A stretch of DNA of 64,000 nucleotides from Rhodanobacteraceae bacterium (GCA_024234055.1 JACKOW010000009.1:124001-188000), one strand, 5' to 3'; shown: positions 1 through 8,282, numbered from the stretch's first letter. A program made the numbers and translations. The notes: generated by a model not told the origin, from the letters alone.

Positions 1-2
1 CC

Positions 3-521
3 GCGCCGCTGACCCTGAGTATCACGGTCGAACCCAGTGCCGATCTGCAGATCGCCAAGGCCAGCGTGGCCGTGGCCCAAACCGGGGACCCCGTGGTCTA
101 CACGTTGACGGTGGCCAATGCCGGGCCCAACGATGTCATCGGCGCCAGCCTCGCCGATCCCATGCCCTTGGATCTGCTCAGCCCGCTCTGGGCCTGCCTG
201 CCGGAAGCCTCCAGTGCGCCCTGTCCGACCCCCGGCAGCGGAAGCGGAGACCTGGCGGTGTCGGTCGACCTGCCGGTCGGCACACATCTGCGCTTCGATG
301 TCTCGGGCCTGGTCGGCAGCTCAGTCGGAACTCAGCTCAGCAATACCGCCACCATCACCGCCCCGGCCGGTACTGTCGATCTGCAACCCGCCAACAATCA
401 GGCAACTGCCAGCATCCTGATCGTCCCGGAGGGCATCTTTGCCAACGGCTTTGAGGCGACGCAGCAGCCCTTGACCGTACCGGCAGCGGCAAAGGCACAG
501 GCGGATGGCATGAAGCACTGA
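3..521 (+). CDS. Secreted DUF11-type repeat protein, C-terminal part (5' end outside window)
   Basis: The reading frame is open from the first bases of the window, so this is the 3' end of a longer gene. The residues around 'GDPVVYTLTVANAGPNDV' match the DUF11 (conserved repeat, beta-sandwich) family found in large bacterial surface or secreted proteins. The fold runs to about residue 130 of the visible part, including 'QLSNTATITAP' and 'DLQPANNQATASILI'. It then carries 'EGIFANGFE', a short C-terminal signature I associate with secreted proteins of Xanthomonadales relatives, followed by about 20 Ala/Gln-rich residues. Function is unknown beyond a probable extracellular role. The first visible Met-like codon at 66 is internal, not the start. 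Confidence 0.75.
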   Translation, partial: APLTLSITVEPSADLQIAKASVAVAQTGDPVVYTLTVANAGPNDVIGASLADPMPLDLLSPLWACLPEASSAPCPTPGSGSGDLAVSVDLPVGTHLRFDVSGLVGSSVGTQLSNTATITAPAGTVDLQPANNQATASILIVPEGIFANGFEATQQPLTVPAAAKAQADGMKH

Positions 522-534
522 AAACCGGGACTAG

Positions 535-600
535 CGCGATCCCGGCAACGTCGGTTTCGACGATGACTACGCGGGGATTTTTGCCCATGGCTTCGAGTAG
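535..600 (+). pseudogene. Possible remnant of a second 'IFxxGFE' protein C-terminus
   Basis: Just downstream of the DUF11 gene, in another frame, 21 codons lie between a TAG at 532-534 and a TAG at 598-600. They end in Asp-Asp-Asp-Tyr-Ala-Gly-Ile-Phe-Ala-His-Gly-Phe-Glu-stop. This resembles the 'GIFANGFE' tail of the preceding gene, but with the stop directly after Glu, as is usual for this signature. No start codon or ribosome binding site is visible, so I read it as a leftover 3' end and not a working gene. Confidence 0.4.
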
Positions 601-602
601 AA

Positions 603-631
603 GCCGGCATCGTCCCCGCAGGGACACCGGC
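603..631. terminator. Weak stem-loop between convergent genes
   Basis: GCCGG (603-607) and GTCCC face GGGAC and CCGGC (627-631), giving an imperfect GC-rich stem between the convergent DUF11 and MFS genes. There is no T-run, so a terminator role is only suggested by position. Confidence 0.25.
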
Positions 632-665
632 CATCGCCGCGCGCTCCATGGCTTGCGAACACCGG

Positions 666-1916
666 CTACGGCGTACGCAAGGACATGGGGCGCGGCCTGC
701 GCACCGCCAGTGCTGCCAGCAGCGCCAGCAGCATCAGCCCCACCATGATCTGGAAGGAGAACTGGTAACTCTGCCGCCCGGCATACAGCACATTGCTGAG
801 CCAGGCGCCGAGGCCGCCGCAGCTGGCATCGATCAGCGTGATCAGTCCCAGGATCTTGCCCGCATGGGTGAGACCGAAGTGGTTCACCGCCTGGATCTGG
901 ATCAGCGTGAACAAGCCGCCCCAGCCCAGACCCAGCAAGGTGATCGCAGCGAGTCCCAGGCTCACGCTCATGCTCGCCAACAGCACGATGCCCACCCACA
1001 TGATCAGCAGATTGGCGATAAACACCAGACGCTGATTGAAGCGGTCGGCGAGAAAGCCGAACAGAAACTTGCCACCCAGCGCCATCGACATCATCCAGGC
1101 AAAGGACTGACTCGCGGACAGTGAATCGGCACCCAGATCCTGCAGATGCAGGCGCAGGCTGGAGATCACGCCGAGCATGCAATAGAAGCTCAGCCCGGCC
1201 ACTGCTGCCAGTGCCCAGAAGCAGAGCGTGCGCGTGGCCTGGGCCAGGGTCAGATCGTCGCCGTGTCCATGGGGGCGGGCATCGCTGGCCAGACTGTCGG
1301 CACCCAGCGGCTGCAAACCCAGCTCGCGCGGCGCGCGCGCCAGAAACACCCCGATCAGCAGCAACAGCAGTGGCACCAGCGCCATCAGCTGGAAGCTCTC
1401 GCGCCAGCCGTGCGCAGCAATCAGAAGGCTGATGGCCGGCGGAAACAGCACGCCGCCCAGACTGGTGCCAAGCACCACCAGACCCATGGCCGTGCCACGA
1501 TGGCGCACAAACCAGCCGGAGACCAGGATCACGGCGACATTCATGCCACTGGCCACCAGCACCGCAGCGAACAGGGCATGGATCAGATAGACATCGGAGA
1601 TGCTGCGCACCTCGGCGTATCCCAGGTAGCCCGCCGACAGCATCAGGCTGCCGGCGATCAACAGCACGCGCACGCCAAAGCGGTCGATGAGCACGCCGAT
1701 GAACGGCGCCACCAGCCCAGTGCCTACCAGGGTGATCAGATCCCGAAACTTGAGATCGCCACGCGACCAGCCGAACTCACCAATCAGAGATTCGTCGAAG
1801 GCAGTGATGCCGGAAATCACCATGCCGTTGCTGACCATCAGCACCAGCATGCCGGCGAAGGCGACGATCCAGGGGGCAAGTCGGTGCTTCAGGTGCTCGT
1901 CTGGGTCTGGGGCCAT
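666..1916 (-). CDS. MFS transporter, oxalate/monocarboxylate carrier-like
   Basis: A 416-residue inner-membrane protein with about 12 hydrophobic segments in the usual 6+6 arrangement of the major facilitator superfamily. The loop between helices 2 and 3 reads 'GVLIDRFGVRVLL', matching the MFS G-x-x-x-D-R-x-G motif. The N-terminal 'WIVAFAGMLVLMVSNGM' and the 'FGWSRGDLKFRDLITLVG' stretch resemble the oxalate-formate/monocarboxylate-type subgroup. Substrate cannot be told from sequence. It stands alone, convergent with the upstream DUF11 gene. The ATG at 1914-1916 fits the family's short N-terminus. Confidence 0.8.
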   Translation of the reverse strand: MAPDPDEHLKHRLAPWIVAFAGMLVLMVSNGMVISGITAFDESLIGEFGWSRGDLKFRDLITLVGTGLVAPFIGVLIDRFGVRVLLIAGSLMLSAGYLGYAEVRSISDVYLIHALFAAVLVASGMNVAVILVSGWFVRHRGTAMGLVVLGTSLGGVLFPPAISLLIAAHGWRESFQLMALVPLLLLLIGVFLARAPRELGLQPLGADSLASDARPHGHGDDLTLAQATRTLCFWALAAVAGLSFYCMLGVISSLRLHLQDLGADSLSASQSFAWMMSMALGGKFLFGFLADRFNQRLVFIANLLIMWVGIVLLASMSVSLGLAAITLLGLGWGGLFTLIQIQAVNHFGLTHAGKILGLITLIDASCGGLGAWLSNVLYAGRQSYQFSFQIMVGLMLLALLAALAVRRPRPMSLRTP

Positions 1917-2027
1917 GGGCGGCTACGCTAGCAGGGTGGGGATTGCAGGGGAAACGGGGCAGGGGAAGTGAGGGCCGCGGAGCTTCGAATCGTCGCAAGC
2001 AAGGTACAGCGTAGCGCTCGCATTCTG

Positions 2028-2231
2028 GCGTCGTTGCGAGCCGCCTGTTTCGGCCCGACACTGCGCACGGGCCATGAACCCGATGTCGTAGGTCATGTTG
2101 TCCGCGTCAGCGGACGTGTGACATCGAATTGCGTCACGTAGCTCGCCACGCGAGCAACGTGACCTACAACAGCAAATCAACGACTTGCGATATGTGTTCA
2201 TGGAGAGGAACGCAGTGACGAAGCAATCCAG
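2028..2231 (+). repeat. Nested palindromic repeat, copy A (variant core)
   Basis: Outer flanks are GCGTCGTTGCGAGCC (2028) and CGAAGCAATCCAG (2219-2231). A middle shell CCATGAAC/GTTCATGG lies inside them. The core here is a GTAGGTCA...TGACCTAC palindrome (about 2089-2167) and not the GTAGGAGCG/CGCTCCTAC core of the other copies at 4106, 8841, 30884 and 56104. Confidence 0.8.
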
Positions 2232-2262
2232 GAACTTGCGACCTTGCTTCTGGATTGCTTCG
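2219..2262. repeat. 13-bp perfect inverted repeat
   Basis: CGAAGCAATCCAG at 2219-2231 is followed after 18 bp by its exact reverse complement at 2250-2262. This puts a second outer end of the nested repeat in mirror orientation next to copy A. Confidence 0.75.
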
Positions 2263-2287
2263 CCGCGCCGCTTTGCGGGTGCCAGAA

Positions 2288-2326
2288 GATCAAGAGCGGC
2301 CGCGCAGGCGCGCGTCCCTCCTCAAG
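2288..2326 (+). repeat. 39-bp dispersed repeat, copy 1
   Basis: The 39 bp beginning GATCAAGAGCGGCCGCGC recur base for base at 8742-8780. Both copies sit in spacers next to nested-repeat fragments. Confidence 0.8.
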
Positions 2327-2589
2327 CTGCTTCGATCTCGCCATCGGGTTCCTGACCCCTAGCCCGCATTTCTCACACCCCCTCGCTTCAACGGTTGCGG
2401 GACGTTGTTTCTTGCGGTGGTTGAAGATCGTTCGTCCGCACCGGCGGCAGAACGGCGCTTGGTGTTCGATTTCCGCTCATTTTGGCGCGGGATGTCGTGG
2501 CTTTTCTTGCTGATTTGTTTGACTTTATTGCCCGCCGCCGACGGCCGTAGCCCCGGAAGGGGCCGTTGACGCAGGATCGCTGGTTTCAA

Positions 2590-3972
2590 TCAGCCGCTGT
2601 CGGCAAGACGAGCGTAGCTGGCGCTCCACAAGTCCTGGTACGGGAAGCTCGACGCCATCGCGATACGAACCCGACGAACGCTCCGAACGACCCAGGCGCC
2701 GATCTTCAGCAACTTCAAACGCAGCGTGCCGCAGGTTGCCTGAGCCAATTCAGTGCCGGCGAGTGCTTTTCGCCGCAGCGCGTCCATCAGGACATAGGCA
2801 AACGACGACAACCACAGACGCAACTGGTTGCCGAGCATGGTGGCCGTCGACGTGCGATCCGCGAACAGGTCCCCTTGGCATTCCTTGATGCGGTTCTCCA
2901 TCTCCCCGCGAGCGCAATACAGATCTTCGTACAGCGCTCGCGCTGACCACGTCTCGGATGTCAGCGAGGTCACCACAAAGCGCGGATTGCTTAGACCCGG
3001 TAACTGTTCTGCCTTGCCCACCACGCGGCGCTCACGACTCCAACTCTTGCGCGTCGAATAACGGAAATCCGTGAACTCCCGCTCCGCCTTTCCGCTGCGC
3101 GCCTGGCGCGCCTGAGCCCGCGCCAAAGCCGGCTCGAGCACCTCGATCAAACGCGCGTTCTTGGCCAGTCCAAACACGTAGTCAACGGCGTTGCTCTCGC
3201 ACCACGCCATCAGCTCCTCGCGTGCAAAACCGCTGTCCGCCCGAAGCGTGATCCGCACCTTGGGCCAGCGCTTGCGGATCTGTCCCACCACCCGATCCAT
3301 CTCTTCAACCGCGCCCGCGCTGCCGTCGATGTTCGACCGGCGCAGCTTCGCTGCCAGCAGATGCTTGCCGCAAAACACGTACAACGGCAGGTAGCAGTAA
3401 CCATCGTAATAGCCATGAAAGAACCGCCCCTCCTGATCCCCATGGAGCGGGTCGTCGGTCGCATCCAAATCCAGAACGATCGACTCCGGCGGCGTCTCGT
3501 GCGCCTCCAAAAACAAATCCACAAACAACGACTCGATCTGCTCCGGATGATGCGCAATCTTTCGATAACGCTCACCCGGCGTCGCCTTCGGCGCATGCTC
3601 CAACCGATTCAGCGTCGACTTGCCCGCCAACGGCGCACAGTCCTTGCGCTGCGCTTTGAGCTTGCCCGCCAGCACCGCCAACACCGGATCGTGCCGCAAC
3701 TGATCGTGATCGTTCAGATCCTCGTAGCCCAGTGCGATCCCAACCACACGCTGCATCACCAGCGTCCGCACCGAATGCTCGATCAACTCAGGATCTCGAC
3801 CATCTTGAAAGCACCCGGCCAGCCGATCCATGAGCTTGATCGAATCATCGACGCGACCCAGAAGCAGTGCGCCCGCGTCCGACGTGATCTCGCCGCCATC
3901 AAATCCGACAACCACCTGACGACCATCCACTTGCTCAAAAATCGTGCTCGTCGCGCTACACTGTGTCGGCAT
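2590..3972 (-). CDS. IS1380 family transposase
   Basis: A 460-residue DDE transposase. Typical features of the family are 'GGEITSDAGALLL' near the N-terminus, 'LALGYEDLNDHDQLRHDP' in the helical domain, a first Asp in 'VLDLDATDDPLHG', a second in 'LRADSGFAREEL' and the catalytic Glu in 'YCARGEMENRIKE'. I chose the ATG at 3972 because GGAG sits 7 bases upstream. An in-frame TTG at 3987 would start inside the RBS hairpin arm. After the stop an in-frame Lys/Arg-rich ORF of 76 codons runs to the TAG formed by the CTAG target; it is probably not a gene. Confidence 0.93.
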   Translation of the reverse strand: MPTQCSATSTIFEQVDGRQVVVGFDGGEITSDAGALLLGRVDDSIKLMDRLAGCFQDGRDPELIEHSVRTLVMQRVVGIALGYEDLNDHDQLRHDPVLAVLAGKLKAQRKDCAPLAGKSTLNRLEHAPKATPGERYRKIAHHPEQIESLFVDLFLEAHETPPESIVLDLDATDDPLHGDQEGRFFHGYYDGYCYLPLYVFCGKHLLAAKLRRSNIDGSAGAVEEMDRVVGQIRKRWPKVRITLRADSGFAREELMAWCESNAVDYVFGLAKNARLIEVLEPALARAQARQARSGKAEREFTDFRYSTRKSWSRERRVVGKAEQLPGLSNPRFVVTSLTSETWSARALYEDLYCARGEMENRIKECQGDLFADRTSTATMLGNQLRLWLSSFAYVLMDALRRKALAGTELAQATCGTLRLKLLKIGAWVVRSVRRVRIAMASSFPYQDLWSASYARLADSG

Positions 3973-3973
3973 C

Positions 3974-4038
3974 GGGGTTCTCCGCAAATCTCAGCTAAGT
4001 TGTTCTCGCAACTCAACTTTATCTGATTTGAGAACCCC
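3974..4038 (-). promoter_or_regulatory. Hairpin sequestering the transposase ribosome binding site
   Basis: On the minus strand GGGGTTCTC+AAATC (from 4038) pairs with GATTT+GAGAACCCC (to 3974), leaving a 3-nt bulge. An inner AAGTTG/CAACTT stem lies inside. The 3' arm contains the GGAG of the transposase RBS. RNA entering from outside the element would fold this stem and hide the RBS, which is a known way for insertion sequences to block read-in expression. A transcript starting inside the loop would lack the 5' arm. Confidence 0.6.
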
Positions 4039-4105
4039 GGTGCACTACTTAGTGTGAGAAATGCGGGCTAGGCAGAAGTGCGCTCACTGCCAGCCGTGTT
4101 CTCTT

Positions 4106-4241
4106 GTAGGAGCGCCCTTGCGACGCGATGACTGTTGCGGACTTGCAGCTGGCCGGTCGCGACGCAAGGTCGCTCCAGGCACGCGGGTGGTTCATGGCCC
4201 TTGGGCAGTGTCGGGGCGAAACAGGTGGCGCGCAATGACGC
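4106..4241 (-). repeat. Nested palindromic repeat, copy B (truncated on the IS side)
   Basis: GTAGGAGCGCCC at 4106 through GGTCGCTCC forms the REP core. It is followed by GTTCATGGCCC and by GGTGGCGCGCAATGACG, the left flank in reverse orientation. The other flank is missing. The lost side faces the IS right end, although about 35 bp of unrelated sequence lie between. Confidence 0.7.
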
Positions 4242-4260
4242 CGTTCTGTGCTTTCATCCC

Positions 4261-4337
4261 GTGCCCCGTGCCCCGTGCCCCGTGCCCCGTGCCCCGTGCC
4301 CCGTGCCCCGTGCCCCGTGCCCCGTGCCCCGTGCCCC
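4261..4337 (-). repeat. Eleven tandem GTGCCCC heptamers abutting a stop codon
   Basis: Exactly 77 bp are (GTGCCCC)11. Read in the sense of the diguanylate cyclase gene this is TGA-GT-(GGGGCAC)11, so the tract starts 2 bases after the stop codon. Four-G runs with 3-base loops meet the usual G-quadruplex pattern in the mRNA. Confidence 0.95.
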
Positions 4338-4339
4338 AC

Positions 4340-7309
4340 TCAGCGCACGCAATTGCGTCCGGCGTCCTTGGCCTGGTACAGGCGCCGATCAGCCTGACTC
4401 AACAGGCGCTCCCTGCCGCCCGTGGCATCGCAGAACTCGGCGACTCCGAAGCTCAACGTGACTTGTTGCGGCGCGCCGTCGCCGAAGAAAGGCACACGCG
4501 CGGCGATCGCGGCGCGCAGCTGCTCGCAGCGTTGCAAGGCCTGCTCACGGCTGCAGTCGGGGAATAGCAGCATGAACTCCTCGCCGCCCCAGCGGGCAAT
4601 CAGCGCGCCGGCACCGGCCCCCTCACGCAGGGCTTCGGCCACGGCGATCAGCACACGATCGCCGGTGGCGTGCGAATGGCGGTCATTGATGTCCTTGAAG
4701 TGATCGATATCGGCCAGGGCCACGCACAGCGGCGAGGCCGAGGCGCCGGCCCGTTGAATCTGCTGTTGCAGCAGCTCTTCGAAGGCACGGCGGTTGGGCA
4801 GGCCGGTCAGCCAGTCCTCTCGCGCCTGACGTTCGAAGGCTTCGGCCTGCTCGCGCAATTTCTCCACCAGCAGGTTCTTGTCCTGGTCGGCCTGCGCCAG
4901 TTCGCGCGCGGTGACCTGCAGATCACGGGTGCGCTCGTTGACCAGCCGTTCCAGTTCGGCGCTGCGATGACGCAGCTGGGTGGTACGCCGGCGCCAGGCC
5001 AGCGTCATCAGTGACAGGCCGAGCACGCCGCCCAGTGCCAACGTGCTCGCGCGTTGCCACCACAATGGCTCGATGGAGAATTCCAGTGCCGTGCGCTGCG
5101 CTGCGGACTCTGCCGTGGCGGCTTCGACTTCGAAGCGATAGCTGCCCGGAGCCAGATTGGTGTACGAGGCCAGACGTTGGTTGCCGACTTCCACCCAATG
5201 CTCGTCGAATCCCAGCAGTCGGTGCCGATAGCTCACGCGCTCAGGTGCCAGCAGGCTCAACCCGACATAGCGAAACTCCACCCGGCGCGTACCGGCCGGC
5301 AGGCGCTGGCCTTCGGTGATGGCCATGTCTTCACCGTCGACATGGATCGATTCGATGACTGGATCCAGACGCACCGGGCGTTGCGGAAAGCGTCGCTCCG
5401 GTGTGACCACGACAACGCCGACGGCGGTGGCGAAGCGCAGGCTGCCGTCGGCCATGGCAATTCCGGCAGGTTGTGAGGCGCCGTTGGCCTGTTCGCTGCT
5501 CATGCCATCGCTGCGATCGTGACGCCTGACGTGCACCGGTCCGCTTCGTCCGGCGCGCACGGCGGCCAGCTCCGAGCCCGATACCAGGAAAATGCCGCGG
5601 TTGCTGCTGATCCAGACATCGCCGCGCCGGTCCTTCAGAATCTGGAACAGACTGGTGTTGAAGGCAGGATCGTCGCCCGGCACATCCAGAAATCGGCCTT
5701 GCGCGTAGTGTTTCAGTCCGCGATTGCTGCCGATCCAGAGCTCGCCCGAGGCCTCGACCAGCACCGAAAACACGTCTTCAGCCTGGAGTCCTTGCTGCGG
5801 GCCATAGCTCTGGAACTGCTGGCCGTCAAAACGCACCAGTCCGCCGGAGCTTCCAATCCAGATCTCGCCATCGGCGCCCTCGCTGAGGGCCATGGTGAAA
5901 TCCCGCGGCAGGCCATTGTCGCGGCCGTAACGGGTCAGTCGCTGGCCACGCAGATGAAACAGGCCGCTGTTGCTGGCGATCCAAAGACTGCCATCGGAGT
6001 GCGGCAACAGTGCTCTAACCTGCAAACTGGCCAAAGCCTCGGTTCCAGGCACGGGCTGGGCGCGATCGTCGGCGATACGGACCAGACCGCCGCCGAAGGT
6101 GCCCACCAGCAGGCCTTGTGACCTGGAGTAGGCAAGCGCCAGGATCGATTCATTCGGCAGGCCCTGTTCGCGACCGAATCGCTGCACGCTGTCGCCGTCA
6201 CGGCGATAGAGGCCGTCGGTACTGCCGATCCAGAGCGTGCCGGCCGGCTGTTCCCAGAGCGCCCGGACATAGCCCTCGCCGATGCCGTGGCGTTCATCGA
6301 TGGTGGAAAAGCGCAGATCCCGCAGCTGGTAGAGGCCGTCGGCGGAGCCGATCCAGATATCGCCCTCGCGGTCTTCGAACAGCGACACCACCCGATTGCC
6401 GTGCAGGCCGTGACGGCGATCAAGCTGTTCCAGTCCGCGCGGACTGTGGCGCCACAAGCCCTGATCGGCGGTGCCGATCAACAGCCCGCCATCGTTGTCG
6501 TACAGCAATACCTGGGCTGAGCCCGGTACCCGAGTGCCGCTCAGCGGACGGTAGCCGCGGTCGCTGATCCAGCCCACCTTGCCGCCGACAGTGACGGCAA
6601 GGCTGCCATCCGGCGCTCGCTGAACGCTGCGTACCGGTCCGGGCGGTAGACCACGCTGGGCACCCCAGTGTTCGACCACGGCATCGGCATTGACATGGTC
6701 AAGCCCCGCGGCGGTGCCCACAAAGACCCCGCCGGCGCCATCGCCGAGGGTGACATAAACGGTGTCGTGCGCCAGACCGGAAGCGTGATTGATGTGTAGC
6801 GCCTCTCGGCCAGGTCGCCAGCGGGCGATGCCGTTTTCCTCACCGATCAGCCACAGCCAGCCATCGCCGCCGAGTTCGGCGCCGAGCATCTGTTCGAAGG
6901 GTTGGCCCTGTTCAGGGCCGTAGCGCTGCCAGCCCGAGGAGTCCAGCGCGAACAAGCCCGAGCGTGAGGTGCTGACCCAGAGACGGCCACCATCGACGAC
7001 CAGCCCGCGGATGCCGTTGACCCCGGTGAATGGCAGGGTCTGGTCGTCATAGACCCGAAACTCGTGGCCGTTGAAGCGCGACAGGCCTTCGAAGCTGCCC
7101 AGCCACAGATAGCCATCGCCGGTCTGTGCCATGGTCGTGACCATGTTGTGCGCCAGGCCGTCGCTGCTGTTCCAGTGAGTCAGGGTGTATTCGTTGAGGG
7201 CGCGATCCGATGGCAGCGCCCACAGCGGTGCCGACCACGGCCCGATCAGCGCCAGCAGTGCAAATCGCATCATGGCGACACGCAAGCGGGCGCCCGGGGC
7301 TGACATCAA
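4340..7309 (-). CDS. Membrane diguanylate cyclase with two-component-propeller sensor domain
   Basis: A 989-residue protein that probably makes cyclic-di-GMP in response to an extracytoplasmic ligand. Order of parts: signal peptide (about 1-32, MRFALLALIG...LWA); about a dozen Reg_prop beta-propeller repeats ('DGYLWLGSFEGLSRFNG', 'GDIWIGSADGLYQLRD', 'GTLWIGSTDGLYRRDG') to about residue 600; a Y_Y_Y domain (about 660-750); one membrane helix (about 755-776); a coiled coil; and a GGDEF domain from about 830. The active loop is GGEEF at about 908-912, which is permissive for activity. The inhibitory RxxD site upstream of it is replaced by GAGA, so product inhibition is probably lost. The 3' end runs into (GGGGCAC)11. 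Confidence 0.9.
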   Translation of the reverse strand: MMSAPGARLRVAMMRFALLALIGPWSAPLWALPSDRALNEYTLTHWNSSDGLAHNMVTTMAQTGDGYLWLGSFEGLSRFNGHEFRVYDDQTLPFTGVNGIRGLVVDGGRLWVSTSRSGLFALDSSGWQRYGPEQGQPFEQMLGAELGGDGWLWLIGEENGIARWRPGREALHINHASGLAHDTVYVTLGDGAGGVFVGTAAGLDHVNADAVVEHWGAQRGLPPGPVRSVQRAPDGSLAVTVGGKVGWISDRGYRPLSGTRVPGSAQVLLYDNDGGLLIGTADQGLWRHSPRGLEQLDRRHGLHGNRVVSLFEDREGDIWIGSADGLYQLRDLRFSTIDERHGIGEGYVRALWEQPAGTLWIGSTDGLYRRDGDSVQRFGREQGLPNESILALAYSRSQGLLVGTFGGGLVRIADDRAQPVPGTEALASLQVRALLPHSDGSLWIASNSGLFHLRGQRLTRYGRDNGLPRDFTMALSEGADGEIWIGSSGGLVRFDGQQFQSYGPQQGLQAEDVFSVLVEASGELWIGSNRGLKHYAQGRFLDVPGDDPAFNTSLFQILKDRRGDVWISSNRGIFLVSGSELAAVRAGRSGPVHVRRHDRSDGMSSEQANGASQPAGIAMADGSLRFATAVGVVVVTPERRFPQRPVRLDPVIESIHVDGEDMAITEGQRLPAGTRRVEFRYVGLSLLAPERVSYRHRLLGFDEHWVEVGNQRLASYTNLAPGSYRFEVEAATAESAAQRTALEFSIEPLWWQRASTLALGGVLGLSLMTLAWRRRTTQLRHRSAELERLVNERTRDLQVTARELAQADQDKNLLVEKLREQAEAFERQAREDWLTGLPNRRAFEELLQQQIQRAGASASPLCVALADIDHFKDINDRHSHATGDRVLIAVAEALREGAGAGALIARWGGEEFMLLFPDCSREQALQRCEQLRAAIAARVPFFGDGAPQQVTLSFGVAEFCDATGGRERLLSQADRRLYQAKDAGRNCVR

Positions 7310-7608
7310 GCCGATGGCAAAGGCCGACGGAGATGGGGCTCCGCGGCTGAAGCAGGGTGATCGAAAGCTGGCTGCCGCGTCATCTTCGCCGACCGGGTGA
7401 CAGTGCGCACAGCATACCCTGTGGGGTTCGCGTGGCTCTACACAGGCGCATCGACGGTCGCCTTGCCCGTGCGCGGGATTTTCTGGAGCGGAGCCAGGTT
7501 CGAAGGCAGGTTACGTTGGCCCGCAGGGCCTGCGTGACAACGGTCATTCGCAGGCGGCGACACAGGGCCTGGTGGCAAGCTACGGACCAAGATGACGTTC
7601 TTCGACGC
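7310..7608. other. Spacer without recognised features
   Basis: Between the diguanylate cyclase and DUF1993 genes I see no supported ORF, repeat or terminator. It would hold the cyclase promoter. Confidence 0.5.
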
Positions 7609-8118
7609 TCAGTAAGCGCCCATGTAGTCCTTCTTGCCGATCTCGACGCCGTTGTGGCGCAGCAGTGCGTAGGCCGTGGTGACATGGAAGAAGAACTGCG
7701 GCAGCCCGTAGTGGATCAGATAACTGCGACCGTCGAGCTTGCGCTCCTTCGGCGTGCCCGGGCGCAGCACAATCTCGCGGGCCTCACTGCCGTCGAAAGC
7801 CGCTGCATCAAGGTCGCCGATGAAAGCCAGGGTGCCGGCAATGCGCGCCTGCAAGTCCTCGATGCTCTGCTCGTTGTCCTCGAATACCGGCAGATCAACC
7901 CCGGCCAGACGTCCGGCCACGCCCTTGGCGAAATCGCAGGCGATCTGAACCTGACGGGTCAGCGGAAACATGTCGGGATACAGCCGCGATTGCAGCAGCA
8001 CCGAAGGCTCGATCTTCTTCGCCGCCGCGTATTCGGCGGCCTTGCCGAGGACATCGCTGAGCGCCTTGAGCATCTGCTGGAACAGCGGAACCGAGGCATG
8101 GTGCATGGACAGGGTCAT
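7609..8118 (-). CDS. DUF1993 family protein
   Basis: A 169-residue soluble protein with the DUF1993 layout: 'SMHHASVPLFQQMLKALSDV' at the N-terminus, 'LYPDMFPLTRQVQIACDFAK' near residues 45-65, and a C-terminal 'YGLPQFFFHVTTAYALLRH' followed by 'GKKDYMG'. The family is widespread in proteobacteria and looks distantly DinB-like, but no reaction is established. It has its own spacer on both sides, so it is probably monocistronic. Full length, no anomalies. Confidence 0.85.
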   Translation of the reverse strand: MTLSMHHASVPLFQQMLKALSDVLGKAAEYAAAKKIEPSVLLQSRLYPDMFPLTRQVQIACDFAKGVAGRLAGVDLPVFEDNEQSIEDLQARIAGTLAFIGDLDAAAFDGSEAREIVLRPGTPKERKLDGRSYLIHYGLPQFFFHVTTAYALLRHNGVEIGKKDYMGAY

Positions 8119-8206
8119 GAAGAACTCGCAACGAGAGAAAGGACGCGGATAGTAGCGCTTCCGCCGTTAGCGTCTGCTGAGGGTTCATGGGCCGTGGCCG
8201 TCGCAG

Positions 8207-8267
8207 GTCCAGACTTGTCTGGACGCTTCTGCTCCACATTGACCACCGCGTCCAGACGAGTCTGGAC
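8207..8267. repeat. Inverted pair of GTCCAGAC palindromes
   Basis: GTCCAGACTTGTCTGGAC at 8207-8224 and GTCCAGACGAGTCTGGAC at 8250-8267. Each is nearly self-complementary. Their outer edges (AGG on one side, CCT on the other) show that the second is the inverted copy of the first. Further copies lie at 21924, 56370 and 58561. Confidence 0.85.
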
Positions 8268-8282
8268 CTACAAGAGCCGGTT

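Larger units (their letters stand above)
1917..2362. other. Gene-free spacer built of dispersed repeats, ending at IS copy 1
   Basis: No coding sequence is convincing here. The spacer holds a nested palindromic repeat (2028-2231), a 13-bp inverted repeat (2219-2262), a 39-bp dispersed repeat (2288-2326) and the CTAG target site of the insertion sequence (2359-2362). Confidence 0.7.
2363..4067 (-). mobile_element. IS1380-type insertion sequence, copy 1 (1705 bp)
   Basis: The element is bounded by perfect 16-bp terminal inverted repeats: CCCGCATTTCTCACAC at 2363-2378 and its complement at 4052-4067. It is flanked by a 4-bp direct repeat CTAG (2359-2362 and 4068-4071). It carries one transposase on the minus strand, about 210 bp of non-coding DNA behind it with a GCCCC-GGAA-GGGGC stem at 2550-2563, and a hairpin over the transposase ribosome binding site. 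A second copy lies at 58688-60392 in the same orientation. I saw only two base differences between the copies, both synonymous. Intact TIRs, target repeats and ORF suggest a recent, possibly active insertion. Confidence 0.93.

Noticed and set aside
2359..2589. Second IS gene encoding a 76-residue Lys/Arg-rich protein
   Set aside because: It is an in-frame continuation after the transposase stop, opens with TTG without an RBS, and ends only at the target-site TAG.
4261..4337. CRISPR or replication-origin iterons
   Set aside because: The 7-bp units are contiguous without spacers, and there are no DnaA boxes, dnaA, dnaN or rep genes.
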